Below are positions 54,489-61,808 of a stretch of DNA of 64,000 nucleotides, piece by piece (positions within the stretch are counted from its first letter, which is position 1; each line of letters begins with the position of its first letter). A program made the translations under genes and the position numbers. The stretch is taken from assembly GCF_022414535.1 (NCBI RefSeq), contig NZ_JADWYM010000003.1, positions 186,001 to 250,000 of the forward strand, written 5' to 3'. This DNA comes from Streptomyces sp. MUM 2J (lineage in GTDB: Bacteria > Actinomycetota > Actinomycetes > Streptomycetales > Streptomycetaceae). The notes below the pieces were generated by a model that saw only the letters and a list, made by a program, of their open reading frames with translations, was not told the origin of the DNA and did not search any database.

Positions 54489-54659
54489 ATGCCCGGACCC
54501 ACGCCCGGTTCCACCAAGACCATGGGAGCGCTCACCATCGGAGGGCTCGTCGTCGTGACGGCCTACACGGTGGCCCTGGGCAGCAACGGCTGGCTGTGGT
54601 TCGGCTGGATCGTGCTGGGGCTGATCACCCTGGGGATGATAGCCACGCGCAACGCCTGA
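54489..54659 (+). CDS. 56-residue membrane protein
   Basis: Starts MPGPTPGSTKTMG, with GAGGAGGG upstream and only 13 bases from the kinase stop, so it is probably translated from the same mRNA. Residues 12-30 and 34-51 (GLVVVTAYTVALGSNGW and GWIVLGLITLGMIAT) are two hydrophobic helices. The last residues are polar. It may be a small partner of the kinase, but that is inference from position alone. Confidence 0.65.
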   Translation: MPGPTPGSTKTMGALTIGGLVVVTAYTVALGSNGWLWFGWIVLGLITLGMIATRNA

Positions 54660-54665
54660 CCCGGC

Positions 54666-55871
54666 TCACGTCCCGGTGGGACGGCCGGCGGAGTGCACGC
54701 CCGGCTGGTACTTCGGCACCCTGGCGGTGATCTTCATGCCCGCGCCGGGGGCGGTCTCGATGACGAGGCCGTGGTCGTCGCCGTACACCTGGCGCAGCCG
54801 GTCGTCGACGTTGGACAGGCCGATGCCGCCGGACGGGCTGACCTCTCCGGCGAGGATGCGGCGCAACAGCGCGGGGTCCATGCCGGTGCCGTCGTCCTCG
54901 ATGACGACGAGGGCCTCGGCGCCGGCATCCTGCGCGGTGATCCGGATGTGGCAGTCGTCCGTGCGGCCTTCCAGGCCGTGCTTCACCGCGTTCTCGACGA
55001 GCGGCTGGAGGCAGAGGAAGGGCAGGGCGACGGGCAGCACCTCGGGGGCGATCTGCAGGGTGACCGACAGCCGGTCCCCGAAGCGGGCCCGGACCAGCGC
55101 CAGATAGTGGTCGATGGCGTGGAGCTCGTCGGCGAGGGTGGTGAAGTCGCCGTGCCGGCGGAACGAGTAGCGGGTGAAGTCCGCGAACTCCAACAGGAGT
55201 TCACGGGCGCGCTCGGGGTCGGTGCGGACGAACGACGCGATCACCGCGAGGGAGTTGAAGATGAAGTGCGGGGAGATCTGGGCCCGCAACGCCCTGATCT
55301 CGGCCTCGATCAGACGGGTGCGGGAGGCGTCCAGGTCGGCGAGCTCCAGTTGGACGGAGACCCAGCGGGCCACCTCGCCCGCGGCCCGGACCAGTACCGC
55401 GGATTCGCGGGGCGCGCAGGCGACCAGGGCGCCGTGCACGCGGTCGTCGACGGTGAGCGGGGCCACCACCGCCCAGCGCACCGGGCAGTCGGGGGTGTGG
55501 CAGCCCAGCGGGAACGCCTCGCCGCGGCCGGTCTCCAGGGGGCCCGCCAGCCGTTCCATGACCTCCGCGCGGTGGTGGGCGCCCGCCCCGTCCCAGACGA
55601 GCATCTGCCGGTCGTCGGCCAGGCAGAGGGCGTCCGTGCCGAGGAGTGAGCGCAGGCGGCGGGCCGACCTGCGGGCGGTCTCCTCGGTCAGGCCGGCCCG
55701 CAGCGGCGGCGCGGCGAGGGAGGCGGTGTGCAGGGTCTGGAAGGTGGCGTGCTCCACCGGCGTGCCCAGTCCGCCGAGTCCGGCGGGACGGCCGGTGCGC
55801 CGGCCGAGCCAGAACCCGGCGGCGAGCAGGGGCAGCGCCGCGATCAGCAGTCCGGCGAGGAAGCCGCTCAC
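54666..55871 (-). CDS. LytS-type sensor histidine kinase
   Basis: A 401-residue kinase of the His_kinase (LytS/YehU) class. A transmembrane segment at 4-21 is followed by a sensor-like region (about 45-200), the phosphate-accepting segment QISPHFIFNSLAVIAS, and the HATPase domain with QPLVENAVKHGLEGR, IEDDGTGMDP and GGIGLSNVDDRLRQ. The GTG at 55871 overlaps the stop of the symporter by four bases. Its partner LytTR regulator is the first gene of the same operon, and the transporter sits between them. Confidence 0.92.
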   Translation of the reverse strand: MSGFLAGLLIAALPLLAAGFWLGRRTGRPAGLGGLGTPVEHATFQTLHTASLAAPPLRAGLTEETARRSARRLRSLLGTDALCLADDRQMLVWDGAGAHHRAEVMERLAGPLETGRGEAFPLGCHTPDCPVRWAVVAPLTVDDRVHGALVACAPRESAVLVRAAGEVARWVSVQLELADLDASRTRLIEAEIRALRAQISPHFIFNSLAVIASFVRTDPERARELLLEFADFTRYSFRRHGDFTTLADELHAIDHYLALVRARFGDRLSVTLQIAPEVLPVALPFLCLQPLVENAVKHGLEGRTDDCHIRITAQDAGAEALVVIEDDGTGMDPALLRRILAGEVSPSGGIGLSNVDDRLRQVYGDDHGLVIETAPGAGMKITARVPKYQPGVHSAGRPTGT

Positions 55872-57583
55872 CCGGTCGTCACCTCCGTGTGCAGTTCCTC
55901 CGGCAGGTGGAAACGGGCCAGGACGGCCGCGGTGCCCGCCGGGACACGGCCCGGGGTGGCGAGGGACACCAGCATCATGGTGAGGAAACCCAGGGGGACC
56001 GACCAGAGCGCCGGCCAGGCGAGCAGGGCGTGCGCCGTGCCGGTGCCGGGGAAGCCGGCCATGGTCGCGGCGACCGCCGCGAACGCCGATCCGCCGCCGA
56101 CCAGCATGCCGGACGCAGCGCCGGGCGGGGTGAGCCCGCGCCACCAGATGCCGAGGACGAGCAGCGGGCAGAACGAGGAGGCGGACACCGCGAAGGCGAG
56201 GCCGACGGCGTCGGCCACCGGCAGCCCACCGACGAGGGCGCTCGCCGCGAGCGGCACGGCCATGGCGATCAGGGTGCCGAGGCGGAAGTGCCGGACGCCG
56301 CGGGAGGGCAGGACGTCCTGGGTGAGGACACCGGCCACGGCCAGGGTGAGCCCGGAGGCCGTGGACAGGAACGCCGCGAAGGCGCCCCCGGCCACCAGCG
56401 CGCCGAGCAGGTCGCCGCCGACGCCGCCGATCATCCGGCCCGGCAGCAGCAGGACGGCGGCGTCGGCGTCGCCGGTGAGGGTCAGTTCGGGGGCGTAGAG
56501 GCGTCCGAGGGCGCCGTAGACGGGCGGGAGCAGGTAGAAGGCGCCGATCAGGGCGAGGACGGCGACCGTGGTGCGGCGGGCGGCGACGCCGTGCGGGCTG
56601 GTGTAGAAGCGGACGACGACATGGGGCAGGCCCATGGTGCCGAGGAAGGTGGCGAGGATCAGCCCGTAGGTGGCGTACAGCGGGCGTTCGCCGCGGCTCT
56701 CGGCGTGCGAGGGGGTGAGGGCGTCGCCGGGGGCGCGGTGGGCGGAGGGGACGGGGGTGCCCGGGTCGAACATGAGCCGGGTGCCGTGCTCGATGCGGTG
56801 GGTTCCGGCGGACAGGGTGAGCCGGGTGCCCTGGTGGGGGCGTCCGTCCACGGTGCCGTCGACGGTGACGGTGAGCGGGCGGTCCAGCCTCAGGTCCAGG
56901 CGGTCGCCGACCCGGACGGTGCGGTGGTCGCGGAAGGCGGCCGGTTCCTCGAAGGCGTGCCGTGGGGACCCGTCAGAGTGCCAGGCGGCGACCAGGAAGA
57001 GGGCCGGGACGAGCAGGGCGGTGAGCTTGAGCCAGTACTGGAAGGCCTGGACGAAGGTGATGCTGCGCATGCCGCCCGCGGCAACGACCGCGGTCACCAC
57101 GGCGGCGACGGTCACTCCGCCGAGCCAGTCCGGCGCGCCGGTCAGGACCGTCAGGGTCAGTCCGGCGCCCTGGAGCTGGGGCAGCAGGTACAGCCAGCCG
57201 ACGCCGACGACGAAGGTGCCGGCGAGCCGCCGTACCGGCCGGGAGGCGAGGCGGGCCTCGGCGAAGTCGGGGAGGGTGTAGGCACCCGAGCGGCGCAGCG
57301 GGGCGGCGACGAAGAGCAGCAGGACGAGGTAGCCGGCGGTGTAACCGACCGGGTACCAGAGCATGTCGGGTCCCTGGGCGAGGAGCAGCCCGGCGATGCC
57401 GAGGAAGGAGGCGGCGGAGAGGTACTCGCCGCTGACGGCGGCGGCGTTGAGGCGGGGGCCGACGGTACGGGAGGCGACGTAGAAGTCGGAGGTGGTCCGG
57501 GACATCCGCAGGCCGAAGGCGCCCACGAGGACGGTCGCCACGACGACGAGGGCGACGGCGGGTACGGCGTAGCCGGGGTTCAT
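55868..57583 (-). CDS. Sodium/solute symporter (acetate/pyruvate type)
   Basis: A 571-residue membrane transporter of the SSS family. It resembles cation/acetate permeases (ActP/MctC): DFYVASRTVGPRLNAAAVSGEY, AASFLGIAGLLLAQGPDMLWYPVGYTAGYL, and GALVAGGAFAAFLSTASGLTL. A polar insert of about 100 residues (VGDRLDLRLDRPLTVTVDG region, residues 215-305) interrupts the helices and is probably extracellular. The next upstream gene encodes a DUF485 protein, the usual companion of these transporters. Likely cargo is acetate, pyruvate or a similar short acid. Confidence 0.92.
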   Translation of the reverse strand: MNPGYAVPAVALVVVATVLVGAFGLRMSRTTSDFYVASRTVGPRLNAAAVSGEYLSAASFLGIAGLLLAQGPDMLWYPVGYTAGYLVLLLFVAAPLRRSGAYTLPDFAEARLASRPVRRLAGTFVVGVGWLYLLPQLQGAGLTLTVLTGAPDWLGGVTVAAVVTAVVAAGGMRSITFVQAFQYWLKLTALLVPALFLVAAWHSDGSPRHAFEEPAAFRDHRTVRVGDRLDLRLDRPLTVTVDGTVDGRPHQGTRLTLSAGTHRIEHGTRLMFDPGTPVPSAHRAPGDALTPSHAESRGERPLYATYGLILATFLGTMGLPHVVVRFYTSPHGVAARRTTVAVLALIGAFYLLPPVYGALGRLYAPELTLTGDADAAVLLLPGRMIGGVGGDLLGALVAGGAFAAFLSTASGLTLAVAGVLTQDVLPSRGVRHFRLGTLIAMAVPLAASALVGGLPVADAVGLAFAVSASSFCPLLVLGIWWRGLTPPGAASGMLVGGGSAFAAVAATMAGFPGTGTAHALLAWPALWSVPLGFLTMMLVSLATPGRVPAGTAAVLARFHLPEELHTEVTTG

Positions 57584-57599
57584 CGGTCCTCGGTGGGGC

Positions 57600-57959
57600 T
57601 CATCCGTCCTCGACCAGGCGTACGAGGTCCCGCTCGTTGCGCTCGGCGCGGCGGACGTACCAGAGGCCCAGCAGGACGAGCGGCGCGTACAGGCAGAAGC
57701 CGAGGACGGCCCATTCCAGGCGGCGGGTGCCGGGCATGGCCGCGAAGAGCAGCGGCAACGGGCCGACGAGCAGCCCGAGGACGGCCAGGGCGGCGAGGGC
57801 GGCGCGCAGTTGGGTGCGCATCAGGGAGCGGACGTAGGTGTGGCCGAGGGTGGTCTGCTCGTCGATCTCGGTGCGTGGGCGGTACGGCCCGAGGGTGCCA
57901 CGGGTGTGCCGGGGCGGGCCGGTGACGACGACACGGCGCTCGGTGCGGTCCTGCGGCAC
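57600..57959 (-). CDS. DUF485-like small membrane protein
   Basis: A 119-residue protein. The GTG at 57959 follows GGAGGACC and starts two bases after the LytTR regulator's stop. The first 45 residues are polar. Two hydrophobic helices follow (LRAALAALAVLGLLVGPLPLLF and LEWAVLGFCLYAPLVLLGLW), then YVRRAERNERDLVRLVE. Members of this family accompany ActP/MctP-type symporters, as here, and are thought to support their activity or assembly. The symporter begins 16 bases downstream. Confidence 0.85.
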   Translation of the reverse strand: MPQDRTERRVVVTGPPRHTRGTLGPYRPRTEIDEQTTLGHTYVRSLMRTQLRAALAALAVLGLLVGPLPLLFAAMPGTRRLEWAVLGFCLYAPLVLLGLWYVRRAERNERDLVRLVEDG

Positions 57960-57961
57960 GG

Positions 57962-58711
57962 TCAGGTCCTCCTCATCAGCAGGTCCCGCAGTTCGCGCGC
58001 GTGGCGACGGCTGACCTGGAGCTCCTCGCCACCGACGACGACGCTGACGGTGCCGGCGTCCAGGCGGAGCTCGCCGATGTGGCGCAGGGCGACGAGGTGG
58101 CGGCGGTGGATGCGGACGAAGCCGCGGGCGCGCCACCGGTCCTCCAGGGTGGACAGCGGGATGCGGACGAGGTGGCTGCCCTTGTCGGTGTGCAGGCGGG
58201 CGTAGTCGCCCCGCGCCTCGACGTGGGTGATGTCGTCGACGGCGACGAATCGGGTCACGCCGCCGAGTTCGACCGGCATGTGGTCGGGGTCGGGTTCGTG
58301 CACGGGGATGCGGGACGTGGTGCCGCGCAGTTCGGCGGCGCGCCGGACGGCCTCGGCGAGACGCTCCTTGCGGACGGGTTTGAGGAGGTAGTCGACGGCC
58401 TTGAGGTCGAACGCCTGCACGGCGAAGTCCTCGTGGGCGGTGACGAACACGACGAGCGGGGGATGGGCGAACCCGGAGAGCAACCGGGCCAGGTCGAGGC
58501 CGTCCAGGCCGGGCATCTGGATGTCGAGGAAGACGACGTCGACGGCGTCGGGCCCGCCCGGGCCGGACTCCAGGGCCCGGTTGATGCGGCGCAGTGCCGC
58601 GGTGGCGTCGTCGGCACCCTCCGCGCCGGCGATCCGCGGGTCGGCGCTCAGCAGGTAGAGGAGTTCCTCCAGCGAGGGGCGTTCGTCGTCGACGGCGAGG
58701 GCGCGCAGCAT
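57962..58711 (-). CDS. LytTR-type response regulator
   Basis: A 249-residue regulator. A receiver domain (1-120) has the acidic pair VDDE at 8-10, phospho-acceptor Asp63 in VFLDIQMPGLDG and the Lys of LLKPVRK. The LytTR DNA-binding domain is at about 150-249 (VAVDDITHVEARGDYARLHT, STLEDRWRARGFVRIHRRHLVAL). LytTR proteins bind direct repeats of about ten bases. The ATG at 58711 has no ribosome binding site, so it may be leaderless; a TTG lies 21 bases upstream. It heads an operon with a symporter and a LytS kinase. Confidence 0.92.
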   Translation of the reverse strand: MLRALAVDDERPSLEELLYLLSADPRIAGAEGADDATAALRRINRALESGPGGPDAVDVVFLDIQMPGLDGLDLARLLSGFAHPPLVVFVTAHEDFAVQAFDLKAVDYLLKPVRKERLAEAVRRAAELRGTTSRIPVHEPDPDHMPVELGGVTRFVAVDDITHVEARGDYARLHTDKGSHLVRIPLSTLEDRWRARGFVRIHRRHLVALRHIGELRLDAGTVSVVVGGEELQVSRRHARELRDLLMRRT

Positions 58712-58799
58712 GAACCGTGAGTGTAGGAGCAATCAGCGGCGCTGGACATGCGCATGCCGCTGCCGTTCCCGCAGGATGTGCGCTGGATACAGTGCCCGC

Positions 58800-59303
58800 A
58801 TGAACAGCAGGACCGCCCCGTTCGACGAGCTCGACCGGAAGATCATCACTGCCCTGATGGCGAACGCCCGCACGAGCTTCGCCGAGATCGGTACGGCGAT
58901 CGGACTCTCCTCGACGGCTGTGAAACGGCGTGTGGACCGGTTGCGGGACACAGGGGTGATCACCGGGTTCACCGCGACGGTGCGGCCGTCCGCCCTGGGG
59001 TGGCGCACGGAGGCCTACGTCGAGGTGTACTGCGAGGGGGCGGCGCCGCCGCGGCGGCTGGCGGAGGTGGTGCGCAACCATCCGGAGATCACCGCGGCGA
59101 TGACCGTGACCGGGGGCGCCGACGCACTGCTGCACGTGCGGGCGAGGGACGTGGGACACTTCGAGGAGGTGCTGGAGCGGATCCGTACCGAGCCGTTCAT
59201 CCGGAAGACGATCAGCGTGATGGTGCTGTCCCATCTCATCCCGGAGAGTCCGGAGGCGGGCGCCAGCCAGCCCGCGCCGCAGAGCGCAGCAGACGTGCGC
59301 TGA
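58800..59303 (+). CDS. Lrp/AsnC-family regulator
   Basis: A 167-residue regulator. Helix-turn-helix at about 12-60 (FDELDRKIITALMANARTSFA, then GLSSTAVKRRVDRLRDTGVI), followed by the RAM sensor domain (AYVEVYCEG, ALLHVRARDVGHFEEVLERI). Such proteins sense amino acids. The gene sits 121 bases upstream of the DDAH-ornithine aminotransferase pair on the same strand, so it probably controls arginine or ornithine use. It also diverges from the LytTR operon, with only 88 bases between starts. Confidence 0.9.
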   Translation: MNSRTAPFDELDRKIITALMANARTSFAEIGTAIGLSSTAVKRRVDRLRDTGVITGFTATVRPSALGWRTEAYVEVYCEGAAPPRRLAEVVRNHPEITAAMTVTGGADALLHVRARDVGHFEEVLERIRTEPFIRKTISVMVLSHLIPESPEAGASQPAPQSAADVR

Positions 59304-59326
59304 GCAGCGCCAAGACGCAGCGTTGG

Positions 59327-59340
59327 TGCGTCAACACGCA
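59327..59340. promoter_or_regulatory. Weak inverted repeat upstream of the DDAH gene
   Basis: TGCGT-CAAC-ACGCA, in an AT-richer stretch between the Lrp gene and DDAH. Possible Lrp half-site; arms are short. Confidence 0.25.
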
Positions 59341-59424
59341 GCCATTGTTTCTTGTCGCCCGTCTCGGTCACTTCCTACCTTTGTGTCAATCCCAGTCGAC
59401 ATCAGGAAGCGGAGGCAACCCTCT

Positions 59425-60246
59425 GTGACCGACAGCCGTGTGCCGCGCCGACGGCGTTTCCTCGTCTGTGAACCCAGACATTTCGGTGTGCAGTACGCGA
59501 TCAATCCCTGGATGCATCCCGACACCCCCGTCGACGTCGACCTCGCCCAGGAGCAGTGGCAGGCGCTGATCCGTGCCTACCGGGCGCACGGCCACGACGT
59601 CGCCGCGGTGGAGCCGGTGCCCGGCCTGCCCGACATGGTGTTCGCCGCCAACTCGGCGGTCGTGGTCGCGGGCCGTGTCTTCGGCTCGCTGTTCCACGCG
59701 CCCGAGCGGCGTCCGGAGTCGACGCACTACGAGACGTGGTTCAAGACGGCGGGCTACGACGTGTACCGGCCCGAGAACGTCTGCGAGGGCGAGGGGGACC
59801 TGGTCTGGACGGGCCGGTACGTGCTGGCCGGAACCGGTTTCCGCACGACCCGCGACGCGCATCGGGAGGCGCAGGAGTTCTTCGGCCATCCGGTGGTCAG
59901 CCTGACGCTGGTGGACCCGCGCTTCTACCACCTGGACACGGCCCTGTTCGTACTGGAGGACGAGGGCGAGGGCAACATCGCCTACTACCCGGAGGCGTTC
60001 TCCCCGGGCAGCCGGGAGGTCCTGGAGCGGCTGTACCCGGACGCGGTGCTCGCCACCCGTGAGGACGCGCTCGCCTTCGGGCTGAACTCCGTGTCCGACG
60101 GCCGCCACGTCTTCATCGCCCCGCAGGCCGAGGCACTCGCCACCCGTCTCGACGCCCATGGCTACGTCCCCGTCCCCGTCGACCTGTCCGAATTCCTCAA
60201 GGCCGGCGGCGGCATCAAGTGCTGCACCCAGGAGATCCGCTCATGA
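59425..60246 (+). CDS. ddaH: N(G),N(G)-dimethylarginine dimethylaminohydrolase (DDAH)
   Basis: A 273-residue amidinotransferase-fold enzyme hydrolysing methylarginines (and perhaps arginine-like compounds) to citrulline and an amine. PDMVFAANSAVV holds the conserved Asn/Asp, RFYHLDTALFVL the catalytic His169, and IKCCTQEIR the nucleophile, one of two neighbouring cysteines (266 or 267). The GTG at 59425 follows GGAGG. It overlaps the aminotransferase by four bases, and an Lrp-type regulator lies upstream, which fits a role in arginine or ornithine catabolism. Confidence 0.9.
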   Translation: MTDSRVPRRRRFLVCEPRHFGVQYAINPWMHPDTPVDVDLAQEQWQALIRAYRAHGHDVAAVEPVPGLPDMVFAANSAVVVAGRVFGSLFHAPERRPESTHYETWFKTAGYDVYRPENVCEGEGDLVWTGRYVLAGTGFRTTRDAHREAQEFFGHPVVSLTLVDPRFYHLDTALFVLEDEGEGNIAYYPEAFSPGSREVLERLYPDAVLATREDALAFGLNSVSDGRHVFIAPQAEALATRLDAHGYVPVPVDLSEFLKAGGGIKCCTQEIRS

Positions 60247-61469
60247 CCGCACCCGCCCGCGCCCGCTCGTCCGCCGACCTGATCCGTGCGGAGGAGCCGG
60301 TCCTCGCGCACAACTACCACCCGCTGCCCGTGGTCGTGGCGCGTGCCGAGGGGACCTGGGTCGAGGACGTGGAGGGCCGCCGGTACCTCGACATGCTGGC
60401 CGGCTACTCGGCACTGAACTTCGGCCACCGCCATCCCGTGCTGATCGAGGCCGCCCACCGCCAGCTGGACCGGCTCACGCTCACCTCGCGCGCGTTCCAC
60501 AACGACCAGCTGGCGGAGTTCGCCGAGCGGCTGGTCGCCCTGACCGGCCTGGACATGATGCTGCCGATGAACACCGGCGCGGAGGCCGTGGAGAGCGGCA
60601 TCAAGGTGGCCCGCAAGTGGGCGTACGACGTCAAGGGCGTCCCCGCCGACCGGGCGACGATCGTGGTCGCGGCGGAGAACTTCCACGGCCGGACGACGAC
60701 GATCGTCAGCTTCTCCACGGACGAGGCGGCGCGGGACGGCTTCGGCCCCTTCACCCCGGGGTTCCGGATCGTGCCGTACAACGACCTGGCGGCCCTGGAG
60801 GCGGCGGTCGACGAGACCACGGCCGCGGTGCTGCTGGAGCCGATCCAGGGCGAGGCGGGCGTGATCATCCCGGACGACGGCTACCTGGCCGGCGTCCGGG
60901 AGCTGACCCGCAGGGCGGGCTGCCTGCTGATCGCGGACGAGATCCAGTCGGGACTGGGCCGCACCGGCCGCACCCTCGCCGTCGAGCACGAGGGGGTCGT
61001 GCCGGACGTCCTGCTGCTCGGCAAGGCGCTCGGCGGCGGCATCGTGCCGGTCTCCGCGGTGGTCGCGCGCCGCGAGGTGCTGTCCGTGCTGCATCCGGGC
61101 CAGCACGGGTCGACCTTCGGCGGCAACCCGCTGGCCGCCGCGGTGGGGTCGGCCGTGGTGGGGCTGCTGGAGTCGGGCGAGTACCAGCGCCGCGCCGCGG
61201 AACTGGGTGTGGTGCTGCGCGGCGGGCTGAAGGCTCTCGTGGGCCGTGGTGTCGTCGACTTCCGCGCCCGCGGGCTGTGGGCGGGCGTGGACATCGACCC
61301 GGCCATCGGCACCGGCCGTGAGATCAGTGAACGGCTGATGCGCGAGGGCGTCCTGGTCAAGGACACCCATGGCTCCACCATCCGGCTGGCCCCGCCGCTG
61401 ACCATCACCGGGGCGGAGCTGGAGTCGGCGCTCGGGTCCCTGGAGAAGGTCCTGGCGCGGGGAGCCTGA
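60243..61469 (+). CDS. rocD: Ornithine aminotransferase
   Basis: A 408-residue class III PLP aminotransferase that converts ornithine to glutamate semialdehyde. PLP-binding Lys261 is in LLLGKALGGG, ADEIQSGLGRTG marks the cofactor site, and MNTGAEAVESGIKVAR and HGSTFGGNPLAAAV are typical of the ornithine branch. The ATG overlaps the DDAH stop (ATGA), so the two enzymes are made together. Arginine-derived ornithine may thus be sent to proline or glutamate. Confidence 0.93.
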   Translation: MTAPARARSSADLIRAEEPVLAHNYHPLPVVVARAEGTWVEDVEGRRYLDMLAGYSALNFGHRHPVLIEAAHRQLDRLTLTSRAFHNDQLAEFAERLVALTGLDMMLPMNTGAEAVESGIKVARKWAYDVKGVPADRATIVVAAENFHGRTTTIVSFSTDEAARDGFGPFTPGFRIVPYNDLAALEAAVDETTAAVLLEPIQGEAGVIIPDDGYLAGVRELTRRAGCLLIADEIQSGLGRTGRTLAVEHEGVVPDVLLLGKALGGGIVPVSAVVARREVLSVLHPGQHGSTFGGNPLAAAVGSAVVGLLESGEYQRRAAELGVVLRGGLKALVGRGVVDFRARGLWAGVDIDPAIGTGREISERLMREGVLVKDTHGSTIRLAPPLTITGAELESALGSLEKVLARGA

Positions 61470-61808
61470 CGGCCACCGGGGCGGCGGTCTGCGGGACCGG
61501 CGAGAGCGGCGCCGAGGACCACGCTGCCGACCGGGCGGGGAGCGCCGCTCCTCCCGCACCCGCGCCGCCCCGCTCGCCCGGCCCCTCGGCTCCTCCGCTC
61601 CCCGGGCTCCTCCGCGCCGCCCTCCGCCCCCGCTGCCCGTAGGGGGTCCCCCGACGCGTTCCCGGGCCGTCTCGTCACCCGCCGTGACCGGCGCCGGGCC
61701 CCGCCGTGGCGGCTTCGGGCCGGTGGACGCGATCCGCGCTCCGGATCGCGCGGGGTGAAGATGGGGACAAGTGGTGGTAGACCACTCTCAGCGACAGAGA
61801 GGTCCGCC
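61470..61808. other. Gap upstream of the second SpoIIE phosphatase
   Basis: 339 bases. The first part is Pro/Arg-coding by chance and extremely GC-rich. A 17-bp inverted repeat lies at 61770-61786, 23 bases before the start codon. Confidence 0.45.
61770..61786. promoter_or_regulatory. Inverted repeat, possible operator
   Basis: AGTGGT-GGTAG-ACCACT, perfect 6-bp arms with a five-base centre, immediately upstream of the SpoIIE gene. Confidence 0.4.
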
